The notes: a model not told the origin generated them from the letters alone. A stretch of DNA of 64,000 bases from Syncephalis fuscata (GCA_025786725.1 JAHLTZ010000024.1:62001-126000); one strand, 5' to 3'. Shown: positions 24,942-37,900, numbered from the stretch's first letter. Program-made: numbers and translations.

Positions 24942-27127
24942 ATGATGTATCAATGCTTTATGGGTCGTTGCGACACAGTATCCGTGTATTCATTTGATAT
25001 GACGACACCGACAACGACAACGACGACTGCAGCTGTTACTGCCATTGACGACCCAAATAAGCCAATGTCAAGTACGAATTCAAGTCGTAGAACATCCAGC
25101 AGAATTCCAAAAATGATGGCGATGGACCCGATTGGACAACACATCATGACATAGCAAACAGAAACAACAACGCCAATAACAATGACCATAAGAGTAGCGA
25201 TAGTACAGTCACTACTATTACTAATACACATCTATCTCGCCCTTCTTCAATTTGCTACATGGGTAACGCTCTTAGTAGTGCCTCTATACGACGGGCTGTA
25301 TTAGGACAAACACTTGATCATAATACAAATATTGTCACTACCAATTCATCTACAGGTACATCAGCCACAGGTTCAACTGCTTCATTGCCGTTTATTAATA
25401 ATGGCCACAACTCTGATGAACAACCGATTGATGAAGGTCATAGTCGGTCGGGTCTATTCCGTCGTCGTACCAATGCTGTGCCTACAACAGAATGTTCACT
25501 GGCAGCGGCTTTAATGCCTAAACGATTTGAAAAGAAAACCGATCGACTATTAAGAAAGAAGCGACTGGAACGTGCTACTCATGCTAGTAGCACATCTTGT
25601 TTACATCCACCGAAACCTGGTCGTATTAATATATTCAGTGGTATTAGAATGGGCAAGGATGATGGTGCAGCAACGGCCATGTTAGATGATCAAGATCATG
25701 AATCTAATGAAGAAGTGTTAACAGTAACACGATCAGCAACATGGAGACGCCATTCAGCCGATGCTACACCGGCCCATAGTCATACACTGTCTACATCAAC
25801 CACATTATTAACAGCAGGTGCATTAGTGACATCCAAATATCCAGCAGGGGCTTCTAGACTAGAACAAATGCTACCCGAGCTATTCTGCTGTTTAGCTGAA
25901 TTGCTATTTGCTGATCCTGTCGTGTTGGTACGGGTATCACATTTATCACGGCGCATGCGAGAACAATTATCGGAGGCCATTTGGCGACGTGCTTGTCGTT
26001 TCTGGGATGCAAGACATTTGCCAACAGGCTGGTTTTCTAATTGGCGTGAATTTTTTGTACTATTCGGTAAGTTGTAATTAGTAATGCAGCTATTGTATTT
26101 ATGTGAATGTAAATGATGGCGTAGTGTGCCCAACACGCTTTCCAAAACTGCAAGTATTACACGATAAACGCTGCTTTTCCTGTGGACTGGCTGTCCTGTG
26201 ACGGGTCGATTCCATAACAATGACCGTGGCCTAGTACCTGATCACTGGGGCAAGCGCGACTTTCTTAAATTGCATCTATCAGAGACGGGACAACAGGGCT
26301 TTGATTATTGGCGTAATGGCAATATTCTTTACTGTCCAGACTGTAAAGATAAGCAGCTACTGTCGAATGATCAGGCACCACACTGTATGTTATGTTCAAG
26401 TCCAACTGCATGTGCTTATGTACGTCTTCGAGTGATACTGTCGCGTGATGTAGCACTGCGACGACAAGCAGAACAAGCACGCGACAAAGCATTGCTAGTT
26501 TTGGATCTGCTGCTGCTGCTGCTGCATGGGGTGTTACTACTACACCCACAGTAACTACATTTGCTGAAGCAGTAACCAATACTAATCATACTATTACAAC
26601 AGCACAGCAACAACATAATAATGTTAATCAAAATACCCACTGGTTAACATCCACACTACCACACCACCACTACCACCATTAACAGATCAGTCATCTTTTT
26701 TAATAGATCATGATCCATTAGTAGAAGATATAACAACATCATTCAATGATTCATTGGATATGACAACACGTCGTTATCTCCAACTACAGCCATGCATGCT
26801 GGAATAACGAATACTACTACCAATACAACAGCATCAACAACAACAACAACGGCAAATACAGTTCCTTTATCTGTATGTACAGCACCAACACCTATAACCA
26901 CTCATGAAGATAACGATCAGTATCAACTTACATTTTGGGGACAGGTATGGAATGATACAGTGCCTTGTGCCAATGGTATTCGCTTTTTACATGGCCGCCC
27001 TGCCTTTATTAAAGATCAAGCTATTATATGCGGTGATTGTGTCCGTTCACTGGCCCGTCTCGGTCATGGTCGACTTGAAATGGCTGTACGTCATCAAGGC
27101 ACTTGGGCACTGAAGAGTGAACGCTAA
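24942..27127 (+). CDS. F-box-like, zinc-ribbon protein with disordered arms (several frameshifts)
   Basis: Not assignable to a named orthologue. Visible parts: a Ser/Thr/Asn-rich N-region; an F-box-like segment (MLPELFCCLAELLFADPVVL, then VRVSHLSRRMREQLSEAIWR) near 25868-25990; an intron at about 26069-26130; then Cys pairs CFSCG, YCPDCKDK and CMLC, suggesting a zinc ribbon; a Thr-rich spacer; and a conserved-looking C-end (FWGQVWNDTVPCANGIRFLH, later CGDCVRSLA) ending KSER. The frame shifts near 25147, 26195, 26490, 26650 and 26780, so the span bridges at least five single-base shifts. If the 25147 shift is real, the protein starts at 25259 (MGNALSS, a possible N-myristoylation signal). An F-box suggests a substrate adaptor of an SCF ubiquitin ligase; this is inference. 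Confidence 0.55.
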
Positions 27128-27444
27128 TACGAAAAGATGATTTGCTGTTGTCGTCGTTGTTGTTGTTTTATTACTATTCACTTTTATATATATTTTACAC
27201 TTTTTTTAATTATGATTATGCGTACAACTAACTTTATATACATTGCTTCATTTATAAATGTTCACTTTCACTTTTCTTTACTAGCTATTAATTAAATAGC
27301 TAAATTGTTATTATTAATAAACGACGACGACGACGACAGTAATGATGATGATGATGAAATAGAACACTAGATATAAATGCTATAATAAGAATAGTAAAGG
27401 CATACGCAACTTGTTTGTGAGGTACATAGTTGACTAAGCAATGA
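27128..27444. other. Convergent 3' flank, nothing recognised
   Basis: About 317 bp between two convergent stops. Contains a short GAC/GAT run near 27324-27354 and AT-rich DNA. No gene seen. Confidence 0.6.
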
Positions 27445-28364
27445 TTATGGCTCAGCATCCTTGGTAAACGATGCAGCTCCCAATCGACTCGAGAATGTTG
27501 TACCTTTATTTCTAATAGTAGCAATAATAATAATATATTAATTAATGATTATCATTATATTATATTGATCTATTTACCTTGGTAAACGTTTATTACGATG
27601 ATATTGTAATTGCTGTGAAGCAGGTGACATTAATTTGTCGGATGGACTTGATACCGCACTTTATTCAATCATTAATTAATTAATTAATGGTATTTAATAC
27701 TGGAATTAAACTTACTTTGCTCGATGTACAGCTTGTAACTTTAACAATGGATTCTTTAATGATGGTCTTCTCGGCAGTGCAGTAATGGTTATTCTATCAC
27801 TGCTACTACCATTGCCACTACTATCATCTTCATCTTCGCTCTCTTTATTATTCTCGGTATCGACTAGTTCCATGGATGGCATTTCATCGATAGTGGCTAC
27901 ATCATCAGACATGCCCATATCCATATCATCTACTGGTGTATCGATATAGGCCATTGAACTATCTGGATCATCTTGGGCACTTGTTCAAATTGCTGTAGTA
28001 AATTAATACCTTTAGCTCTAAACAATGAATCGATTAGTGACGGAAGTCGGAGATTAGTGCCACTCCTTTCTCTAATCACTCTCTCCTCCTCCTCCTGCTT
28101 ACTTCATAAGACTGCGTTGTCGTTGAGCGGCAAGTTGTTTGGTAGCAGGTGACATAATATTGTCGGAAGGACTTGAGAAACCGCTATTTCATTAGTGTTG
28201 TAAAGTATAGTTAGTAAAAAGCGATCTCTTTAATATAATATATATATACTTTGGTTGAGTAGTAGCGCGTAATTTCATTAACGGATTCTTTAACGGTTGC
28301 GCGGTGGCAACTGTGTAAACGTAGGTTGTTCTCCTCCGTTAGGTGCGGCTGTAGAGTCAGACAT
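27445..28364 (-). CDS. Spo12-like protein with two copies of the motif module
   Basis: Spliced gene starting MSDSTAAPNGGEQP (28364) and ending FTKDAEP before TAA (27445). Two units repeat in order: a short basic box (LKNPLMKLRATTQ; LKNPLLKLQAVHR) followed, across an intron each time, by SPSDNIMSPATKQL and SPSDKLMSPASQQL. These match the Spo12-family signature SP[TS]D[KR]L(V/M)SPxSxKL seen in yeast Spo12/Bns1, small nuclear regulators of mitotic exit and meiosis. Between the units lies an acidic Asp/Met/Ser-rich linker (from about MAYIDTPVDDMDMG). Single-base frameshifts lie near 28298 (after QLPP) and 27987 (after QFEQ; one added A in a homopolymer restores it). The family call rests on the short motif only; endosulfine was considered and does not fit. 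Confidence 0.6.
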
Positions 28365-28646
28365 TGTGTTAAATATTAAAGAATGAGTTGCTTAATTCAA
28401 TAGTTGAACAGTTAGTAATAAAATATGTCGTGTTTGTGTAAAGAAACGAAACTAAAGGGAAAAAGGGAAAATAATTGATAAATCGCGTCATTCTTAATAA
28501 ATAACCAGTAAATTCTTAACATTACTATTGACACTACATTATTATAAGCATTACTATTATTATTATTTGATTACTTTACTTTCGTGATGGGTGGAATAAG
28601 AAAGCATAGGAAAAGGGACATGTATATAGACACAAACAAATACAAT

Positions 28647-30016
28647 CTATAGTAGATGCTTGCGAATAAACGACGACACTTGATCAAATACCACGAGTAG
28701 AATGCCGCCACCAGGACCGAGACGGAGTACTTTGGGAGCAAATCCTTTATAAAGTGCACTGAATCCTTCTTCTTTAGCGATAACAGCAAGTGAAGGGAAT
28801 GACCAACCGTATTTGGTTGGCTGACCGGGCAATTGACCTTGTACACGTGTCTTGATAACATCAAATGGTGTGTTTAACATGGTACCTACTGTGCCACCAA
28901 TAGCACCAGCGACAAAATTACGGAAGAGTACACCTTCCTTGGTCTAGTCATCATATACATTATTATTATTATTATTATAGTGTTTATAAATAAATTACTT
29001 GCCTGGGCTTCAGGTAGAGCACTGCGTACACCGTGGATAACACCAAAGTAGCCACCACTCCAAATGGCATGACGCCACAAACATGATTCCAATCCTTTAA
29101 AGAATGCCGATGCACCTGGATTGCATACCATTTATAGTCATGATTATTATATGTCGTCTAATACTGCTATTCAATATTACCTTCTTCGGCGTAAATCTTT
29201 TTAACTGCATCCATTGTACCTGTATATTTGCCGGCCTTTATATGCATTCATTATTAGCGATAGATCATCTAGCTATTCTATATGTTTTACATTGTTCTTA
29301 TCTTGTAGTCGGATCTTCACCAGTTCAAATGACACTACAAGGAATGCTTCAGTAGCACCGGCACTCATACCAGTCAGAATAGATAGAGGCTGTGTTACTT
29401 TATCCATGCCAAATAGCTCCTTGTACATCTGTGTATATTGTTCGTTGGCTGCAAACTTGACTGCTCTTTTAGGTGCTTCTACAGCAATAGGTGGCAGAAT
29501 ACCACGATACAATGCAGCAGGTCTATTGTATATTATTATCAGTTAATCAAACACTTATACTTGTGCTATATTATAAATATTACCCTTCTTGACGAACAAT
29601 CTTACGAAGACAGTCCATAATCGATGTATAACCATCCTTTCCACCTTTACCGACTTGCAATTGGAAGCGCGTCTTAACCACTAGCAATGGACAAGACAGG
29701 CGGAGGTTCAATTAGATCACTGTTGCGCTCTATTTGTATATAATAGCTACCATCAAGCGGATACATCACAAGGATTTCCGATACACCGGCAATAGCACCG
29801 GCCATAAATTGATAATGGAAAGGCAATGCTATATATAGATAGATATAGATATAATACACAATTTGTTAATATTAAGCTCAACTAAAGATAATACTGTTTA
29901 TAAATAGACAATGTATACTTACGCGCAGAGGGCGATACGGGTGCCTTCTCGGATGAGATAGCAGCAGCCGCTGCCTCAACCGGAGAAGCAGACGCAGTAG
30001 TGGTATTAGCAGCCAT
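28647..30016 (-). CDS. Mitochondrial 2-oxodicarboxylate carrier (SLC25 family)
   Basis: Inner-membrane carrier exchanging 2-oxoadipate/2-oxoglutarate, feeding lysine metabolism. An Ala/Ser-rich N-terminal arm (MAANTTTASASPVEAAAAA) precedes three carrier repeats with signatures YPLDVVKTRFQ, SFELVKIRLQD and TPFDVIKTRVQG. Substrate-type markers such as GGKDGYTSIMDCL, APKRAVKFAANEQY, SCLWRHAIWSGGYFG and the C-terminal GPGGGILLVVFDQV are those of the Odc1/SLC25A21 branch. About 310 residues, normal for the family, with at least six introns; the GATG/TGGTTAAG junction near 29683-29746 rebuilds the first signature. The frame appears intact throughout. It shares its upstream side with a low-complexity region, not a close divergent partner. 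Confidence 0.92.
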
Positions 30017-30860
30017 CGTATTATTAAATCGGTACTATTCAAAAAAACTAAGTGTTGCTGTTACTAATAATAACGAGAATAAAAGAAAAAGCAGTAAATG
30101 CTAGGAGATAAACTACGGTGAACAGCAGTAGGTACACGTAGCAATATTATTCAATAACTAATAAGCAAGGGGCAATAAACGAGATATGCCAGGAGATACT
30201 CGACAGTAGACCAATTCACTTGGTAATATGAAAAAAGCGCGAACCAAACAAGAAGCGGAAAAAGTCAAGGAGAGAGAGAAACAGAGGCGTCCACTTATAC
30301 ACAAATACACACGTTGACTAAACAAGTAGAAGCAAGTCTAAAGCGTACATTCGTGCTGTCGTCACTCATCTCCATAAATTATCGGAGCGCGACGGAACTA
30401 TTCCGAAAACACGTGATGCAGCAACACTGTCTCCATGTTCTTCTAATACAACCAGTAAACAGTATCCATTAATATTCGTTAATGTAAATAATGATATATA
30501 TAGTGTAAATACTGATAATAGGCATAAATAAATGTAATTGTATAATTAATGGTATATGATGGAATAGAATTAAAAGAAAATAGTGTTTTTATTAACTATT
30601 TGTAATATTATTTATTATCAACTTAACTGATTTAATCAAGGCTACTAATAACAAAATAATACTAATAGCTAATGAATATACCAAGCTCTAATAGTTAAAT
30701 GATTCCGTAAAGAATGATATAGACGAGTATTAATTAGCACTAGGCACGAAACTGTACTTGGAAACAAATATTTAATTTTTACGCTTTTAATTATGGTTAA
30801 TTATTATTTTAACTATTATTACTTGTTCTTTAGTGTTTTGCTTTGAATCCAACGCTTATA
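30017..30860. other. Gene-free intergenic stretch between divergent genes
   Basis: About 840 bp. The half near the carrier (30017-30400) has purine-rich plus strand; the half near ALKBH8 is AT-rich. No gene, RNA or repeat recognised. Confidence 0.6.
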
Positions 30861-32216
30861 ATGCTTTCTGATCTATTACTACCCTATTTATTCGACGATA
30901 AAAACGATAATGAAGAGGCTAGTAATACTACAAATGATATCACGACTATTCGTCGTCAGTCACCTATAGTAATGACTCGTAAAGAGCGTCGTTTACAGGC
31001 TAAACTCGCTCGACGACGAGACGAGATTCATAGCTCGTTAACGCGTAATACAGGTCTGCCTATTTCCTCCATTCTATCTGATACACCAACCTGTATACTT
31101 TGTCTATTGAATGCTGCTTCAGGTGGTGTTGCTTCAGTAACCCATCAAGAATAGAGGATACACTAGCACCGCTCAATGGATTTGTAGCTGTTCATATGAC
31201 ATTGGGAAAGGTAAATAGCCATTACTAAATACACTACTATCCTACTTAGTTATACTATACTATAGCCATGTTCATTTGCAGCATTTGGTTCTATTGATAA
31301 TGCTGTATCTGCCCGTATTCAACTAGATGGCCGTATCAGCCCATTATTATGTAATGGCAATGGCAAGCTATTGCTAGTTGATTATGCAGTAGAAGACTTT
31401 AATTGGGCCAGTGGATCTACAGAAATGGCCTCTTTAGACAGCACTAATAGTTTAATATTGTCCACGAATGAGATAAAGGCTGCCACGATTAATATACCAC
31501 AAGTACCGGGTCTAGTTCTAGTAACAGAATACATCACAATGGAGGAAGAAAAGCAGCTGTTAGAAGAATTTACTTATGATAGCCATACGATGACCGATCA
31601 ATGGGATCGGGTCCAAGATCGATTTGTAGTAAGTAGTTATAGTAATTCATAATGATTAATTAATTAATATAAATATTAGCAACATTATGGTCATATATTC
31701 GACTATACTACTAATCGTGTACAAGATGCACAACATCCCATTCCTAAAAGTATAGAACAGTTACTTGACCGTCTACCGGATTACTGGCCACGACCTGATC
31801 AGCTTACTGTATCTAATTATCCGTCTGGAGCAGGCATTCCGCCTCATGTTGACTCACACCAAGCATTTGATGATACAGTCTATTCATTTAGTCTAGGTCA
31901 TCCAATTATGATGGAACTGCGACCAGCCATAGATGTCAAATCAACAACAACAACAACATTGGCAGTAGATCGACCTACATTTGTTGTCGATTTGCCACCA
32001 CGATCTTTGTTAGTGATGCGTAATGATGCACGATATTTATGGGAACATAGTATTCGGGCACGTCATTCAGATTTAATGCCTAATGGACAACTTCGTGCTC
32101 GCCAGTTACGAGTCTCGTTTACGATGCGTCCTATTAATCGACGTGGTCGGTGTCAGTGTCCATGGCCTGATATTTGTCAACTACGCAATAAAGGATTGCC
32201 GGCACGTGATGAATAA
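30861..32216 (+). CDS. ALKBH8-like AlkB dioxygenase with degenerate RRM
   Basis: Fe(II)/2-oxoglutarate dioxygenase of the AlkB family, closest to ALKBH8, which hydroxylates wobble uridine modifications in tRNA. After an N-terminal basic region (TRKERRLQAKLARRRDE) a probable RRM is visible (GFVAVHMTLGK, PCSFAAFGSIDNAVSARIQL). The dioxygenase core has NYPSGAGIPPHVDSHQAF (HxD iron ligands), LPPRSLLVMRNDARYLWEHS (distal His) and RQLRVSFTMRPI (2-oxoglutarate-binding Arg). It ends in a Cys/Arg-rich tail (GRCQCPWPDICQLRNKG). No methyltransferase domain follows, unlike animal ALKBH8. The start ATG is at 30861; a single-base frameshift lies near 31140. The stop is only 34 bp before the YVH1 start. Confidence 0.82.
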
Positions 32217-32250
32217 ATAATAAATAAATATTTTCCTTCTTTTTATTGCC

Positions 32251-33545
32251 ATGTCGGAATCGTTAACGAAAGTGTACCACCAATTATATATTGGCGAGTA
32301 AGTAGACGTGCTATACTAATGACTATAGCCACGACTTATATTAGACTGTGTTTAATAGCTATAATTCGGCACAGGATAGTAGTGGATTGAACAAGGCGGG
32401 TATTACTCATGTCATTCGTTGTCTAGTTGATGCCAATGAAGAGAAATGTCTTGATGGCGTAGGTATAAGAAGTAATACAGTATTACAAGAACTAATAAAC
32501 GAGTAATAGATTGCGTATTTAAACATTGAAGTGCAAGATTTAGAACAAGATAATCTATTACAGCATTTTAATACAGCGTGTACGTTTATTCAAGATGCTT
32601 TAGAGGGTGGACAAGGGGTACTTGTCCACTGGTAAGTAGATACCTGTGGTGGTTAAAGAATTAGTAGCACTAATATTTATATGATGACCATATATAGCCA
32701 GGCAGGTGTCTCGCGTAGTGCTGCCGTTGTTATAGCGTATATTATGAAGATGGAGCAAATGTCGTATGAACAAGCACTTGTTTATGTACAAGCTACTCGG
32801 TCATGTATTTTGTATGTAATGTAGTGCTATGAATAGTATAAATCCATTTGCTAATTATTTGCTAGGCCTAATAATGGATTCCGCGATCAATGCAAGCTAT
32901 TTGCTGAAATGAACTACACAGTTGATAAAGATCATGTTATTTATCGTCGATTTGTTAATCAATCAGGAACAGGTAAACAAATAAGAAATAGAAATAGAAA
33001 TTGGTTATAAAAATTAATTAAATTATTAGAAAATATACAACTTGTAAAAGATCCATTATTAGCCGATACATCAACTACTCAATCTACCAATACAACAGAA
33101 CAAAAAGGTTTATCTATTCGTTGCCGTAAATGTCGGTAAGTGTTACTATTTATTATTATTATTATTATGAATTACTTGATTAATTACTATTTATTTAATT
33201 CTATTTATTTATTTTATATTTATTAGACGACCACTACTTACTAATGAACACCTAATACCACATACACCTGGTACTGGACAGTCGGCCTTTTCTCCTCATC
33301 GTCGTAATCAACAATATCGTAGTCAAATGGCTGCTCCACCCGCATGCTCTTCCCACTTTATCGAACCTATGGAATGGATCGATGGCATTACCGATGGCTC
33401 TCACGAAGGCAAGATTCAATGTCCAAAATGTCTGGCAAAACTTGGCCAGTATAATTGGTCCGGTGCCCAGTGTTCCTGCGGTGCCTGGATTACCCCAGCT
33501 ATTGCGTTACATAGAAATCGCGTCGATGCCATTCCGTTAATGTAG
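32251..33545 (+). CDS. YVH1: Dual-specificity phosphatase Yvh1/DUSP12
   Basis: Protein phosphatase whose family member in yeast releases Mrt4 from pre-60S ribosomes. Starts MSESLTKVYHQLYIGD. The catalytic loop HCQAGVSRSAAVV is split by an intron between the Cys codon bases (CACTG/CCAG). Upstream GITHVIRCLVDANEE and downstream PNNGFRDQCKLFAEMN are typical of the family. The C-terminal zinc-binding part has CRKCRRPLL, FIEPMEWIDG, CPKCLAKLGQYNW and CSCGAWITPA, which together are diagnostic of Yvh1/DUSP12. About seven exons, no frameshift found. It follows the ALKBH8-like gene head-to-tail with 34 bp between coding regions, so its promoter must be very short or lie in the preceding gene. Confidence 0.95.
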
Positions 33546-33913
33546 AGTAATAGTATGAGCAGTGGTTGAATTCAATAAATCGAGTATGACGTGTGTCATG
33601 GGATCATTAAATGTCAGTTGATTGGATCTTGACCAGTATCAAGGGCACTCCACCGCACCCCTATTTTTGTGAGTGTCGTCATCAGCCACTCCCCACCTCA
33701 CTCGTCAATTCTCTTTTCTTTCTGTTCGCTTGTTGTACTCACTCCACTCACTCTTTCATCTCGTACTCTTTTGCTCGTTCGCTGACTCTTACTCCACTGC
33801 TTGTCCATCATCGACTGTTCCCTTGTCAACGCTTGTTGTAAAAGCCTTTCTACGCCGCTATTACACATCTTGTCTCGTCCTTTTTCCTGTGACATCTCTT
33901 TTGATCCTTCATC
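33546..33913. promoter_or_regulatory. Pyrimidine-rich leader upstream of V-ATPase c
   Basis: About 370 bp with strongly C/T-rich plus strand between 33640 and 33913 (runs such as ctcactccactcactc). This is a typical fungal pyrimidine-rich promoter or 5' untranslated region of a highly expressed gene. The reading frames through it are composition artefacts. Confidence 0.55.
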
Positions 33914-34633
33914 ATGACCGACTACTGCCCCGTATATGCTCCTTTCTTTGGTGCCATGGGCTGCACAGCAGCCATCGTATTTAGCTGTAAGTATGGCCCT
34001 GTTTGTTGATGGCATTATTTGTGGTCGAGAAACAGGTCTACGTTTAAGATCGTAAATGTGCATATATTGACGCAATCATTTGCTATATATAGGCTTCGGT
34101 GCTGCCTACGGTACTGCAAAGTCTGGTGTTGGTCTATCGGCCATGGGTGTGCTACGACCAGATCTTATGATGAAGGCAATTGTGCCAGTCGTCATGGCGG
34201 GTATTATTGGTATTTACGGTCTCGTGGTCTCGGTACTTATCAGTGACGGACGTAAGTAGTTGCCTATATGCTCTGCAATGTAAACAATACTAATAATCAA
34301 TGCCGATTAAACGCGTAATAGTTAAAATGAAAATGGCACTGTACACGTAAGTACCCATAAATGCACACGTCTATCCGCACGTTACTAACTCGTCTTTTTT
34401 CTAGCGGTTTCATCCAGTTGGGTGCCGGTTTAGCAGTCGGTCTAAGTGGCTTGGCCGCTGGCTTTGCCATTGGTATTGTGGGTGATGCTGGTGTACGCGC
34501 GACAGCACAGCAACCACGCCTCTTTGTCGGCATGATTCTTATTCTCATTTTTGCCGAAGTACTCGGTTTGTACGGTCTCATTGTTGGTCTTATTCTTAAT
34601 ACTAAGGCCACCGGTGGTGACGTACAATGCTAA
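33914..34633 (+). CDS. VMA3: V-type proton ATPase 16-kDa proteolipid subunit c
   Basis: Four-helix proteolipid of the V0 rotor ring that carries protons into vacuoles and endosomes. Exons: 33914-33986 ([20 protein letters not shown]), 34093-34251, a 25-nt microexon 34322-34346 (KMKMALYT) and 34405-34633. Helix 2 has [14 protein letters not shown]; helix 4 has the essential glutamate in [17 protein letters not shown]. Length about 160 residues, the family norm. The downstream neighbour TRAP1 is convergent (316 bp between stops). Confidence 0.96.
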
Positions 34634-34949
34634 ATTACACTATCATCAATATTCTCTTTGAGACAACAAGATCGTCTTGCAAAACGGCACACGATGAATG
34701 CTCTTTTGAACATATAAATATATGTGTTTGCGTGTATGTTGGACTGTATGTCATCGTTTTGCCAGTTTTTTGTTTTGTTTAATGGAGTGTTTAATTGCAT
34801 ATACAGTGTATTTATACCGGTGTTAATGTAGATGTGCTTTACTATTTTGCTTGTACTAGAATAAGAAAACAAGATAATACTGCAAGCCAGTTTTATTTTA
34901 TTTTATTGGCGCTATTTTTTGATTAATTGACGGTGTATCAATCCTTATT

Positions 34950-37900
34950 TTATTGCTGTTGATCGGATGATGGCAGTTCAGGCACTGCTTGCGATTCAAG
35001 TACAGTAGCCATTAGGTAGTTAAGACGTTTTAGCATGGAGCGAGGATCATCGAGTGATCCTGCAGCAATTTGAGCATTGGCTACAATCTATAATAGATAC
35101 TATTAGCATATGAATAGTAGTAGAATAAATGTTGTATGAATAGTTACCTGTTCAGCCACTTCTTTGGCCAGTTCTGGTCGTTCATTTCGAGCATGATATA
35201 GGCCGCAAATTACGGGATGACTTGGATTAATCTCAAGATTAATAGGATTTTGAGGCAACATCATGTCTTTATTGGAACTGGATATCATTTGCATCATACC
35301 TAGAATAGATTAATCAATGTAAATAATGCTATTAATAAATAATACTAGATGTTACTTACGGCGCATTGTTGGTGATTCTGGATCAACTACAATTGCTGGA
35401 TGTGATACTAATCGTTTACTGGCCTAATTGTAATAATATTAGTTGTTTTAATTGCATTATTTAGTCAATCAATCGACTTACTTTAACAGATCGTACACTG
35501 CTGCCCAATTGACTTAACATCCAGTCGGCCAAGGCTTTTGCTTGTTCATCAGTCAATTCATTTTCCGTTGCTTTTGTCGTCTCTGTAGACAATGCATTGG
35601 ATGCTTCTTCCGAATCAATGCTAATTAAACGTTTATCGCCGAATTGGCCCAAATTATGCATAACAAACTCGTCGACTGAATCATACAAATAGAGAATCTA
35701 TATCATTATTGCATGTTAGTATTGGTATTATTAATTCAATAAAATGTACAATTATTATTGCTTACTTCAATATTTTGTTGCTTGAATCGCTCACTATACG
35801 GACTTTCCTCGCCAAACTCACGGCTAGGCGTGCACAGATAGTAGATGGCCTTTTGCTCGCTAGGCATACGGCTCACGTATTCTTTAAACGAAGTAACTTG
35901 TCCTTTGTCCAAACCTGATGATTCAAATCGAAGTAGTTTACCAATGGCATTCTAATGCATTGTATTTGTTATAAATAAATAGCCATTGAATAACACGTTA
36001 ATATCTACTTACCTTGTGTGCCGAATCAGTACAGACGCCTTCTTTAAGGAAAACACCAAAGTCACGAGAAAAGTTGTTATACTTTTCTGGATCACGACGC
36101 GATTCTTCTTCAAGCCATTTACAAATACGCTGAGTCATTAGATTACGAAGACGCATAATCAATGCACTGTCCTGTAACATTTCACGAGATAAATTCAATG
36201 GAATATCCTCGGAATCAATAACACCTAAAACAATAGAGTTAACAATGATAGTCCAATACAACTACCGCTACTTGCCTTTAATGAAACGTAGCCAAGCTGG
36301 CAATAAAGCGGTAGATTTGGACTGAATTAGCACTTTACGCGAGTAAAGACTGACACCTGGATCCATACGCTCCATGCCAAACTGTTCAGCGTGATTCTCT
36401 GGCACGTAAAGCAAGCTATTGATGCTCAATGGTGCATCAGTCTTGTAGTGAAGACGGAAACGTGGTCTGTCCCAAGCCTATTGTTTAATACGGATTGTAT
36501 TATTAATTGTATTCATTTATGTATTTAGATTGTTACCGAAGCAATAAATCGATAGAATTCCGTGTGTTGTTCGTCTGAAATACTGTTTTTATCCTAATAC
36601 AATGATTAATATTATTATCTAATAGTGCTATGCTGTGTATACTTACCATAGCCCATAATGCTTCAACTGTATTGATTTTTTTGCCATTTAAATAAATAGG
36701 GAAACCCACAAAATTGCTGTATTTAAAGACAATACCTAATTTAATTTAATTTAATTAATTAATTGTCCATTATTGTCATCATCATTATTATTATTACTTA
36801 CTCTCTACTTTGGCACGATCTGCAAATTCTAAACACTGATCGCGTAAATCAATAACAATCTTGGTGCCTACATCGACATTGTCGGCTTCAGCAATCGTGT
36901 AGGCGCCCAATCTAGTTGATAGTACAGCATATAAGTTATTATGGCCATCAATTGTTCCATTAATTAACTAGTACTTACCCATCCGAGGTCCAGCAGTAAC
37001 CTTTGGCATCTGGCTCGGCTGAACGTGTATAAACACGTACTTTGTCACCCACCATAAATGATGAATAGAAGCCAACACCAAACTGTCCAATAATCTTCTC
37101 TCGTGCATCTGCATTGCCATTGCCATTGTTATCCAGTTGCTCAATAAACGACTTTGAGCCAGAACGAGCAATAGTGCCCAAGTGCTATAATAACATGAAT
37201 TAATAAACAGTTTATTGAATTACCACCAATTACTTACATCATTCAATTCTTGCTCAGTCATGCCAATACCCGTGTCCTGTAAAAAAAAATGATATTATAA
37301 ATAGTTTGTATTATAAGATTTATATACGCTTGTCTGTATATTTACCTGGATAGTAAATGTTTTGGCCTCGGTATCGACAAACAAACGAATTTCCAAGGGC
37401 GTATCGGCAGCTGCTTCGCTCGTTTGACCGGACATACGTGTGTAGCGCAACTTTTCAAGTGCATCTGTAGCATTTGAAACAAGCTCACGTACAAAAACTT
37501 CTTTTTCCGAATATAATGAATTGGCAACAATATGGAGTAGCTTTTGTGTCTCTGTTTTAAACGTATGTGGTTTGGCATCACCTAATTCATGCCATGTATT
37601 AGTATTGCTGCTATTAATATATAATTATTAAAGCTTACCAATGACCTTTCCTTGTTATCTGCCTTGACATCTACTTCATCGGATGCCTCGTCGTTTAGTT
37701 CTTGCTCCTCGTTTACATTTGATGCTGCTGCTTCTGGTTTCTTTTGCTCTGCCTTTTGATTTGTTAGTAAAATAGATTTGACAATACAGCGTACTTACTG
37801 TCTCTGCCGAATAGTAGCGCATGCCAATAGTTTGGCTGCTGTTTGACGTGCTAGCTGCAAGTAATCGGCGTCTAGCCTATATAATGTCAGATTAGTAAAT

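Noticed and set aside
27445..28364. Endosulfine/Igo identity for the duplicated-motif gene
   Set aside because: The endosulfine core FDSGDY is absent; the repeated SPSDxxMSP motif fits Spo12 better.
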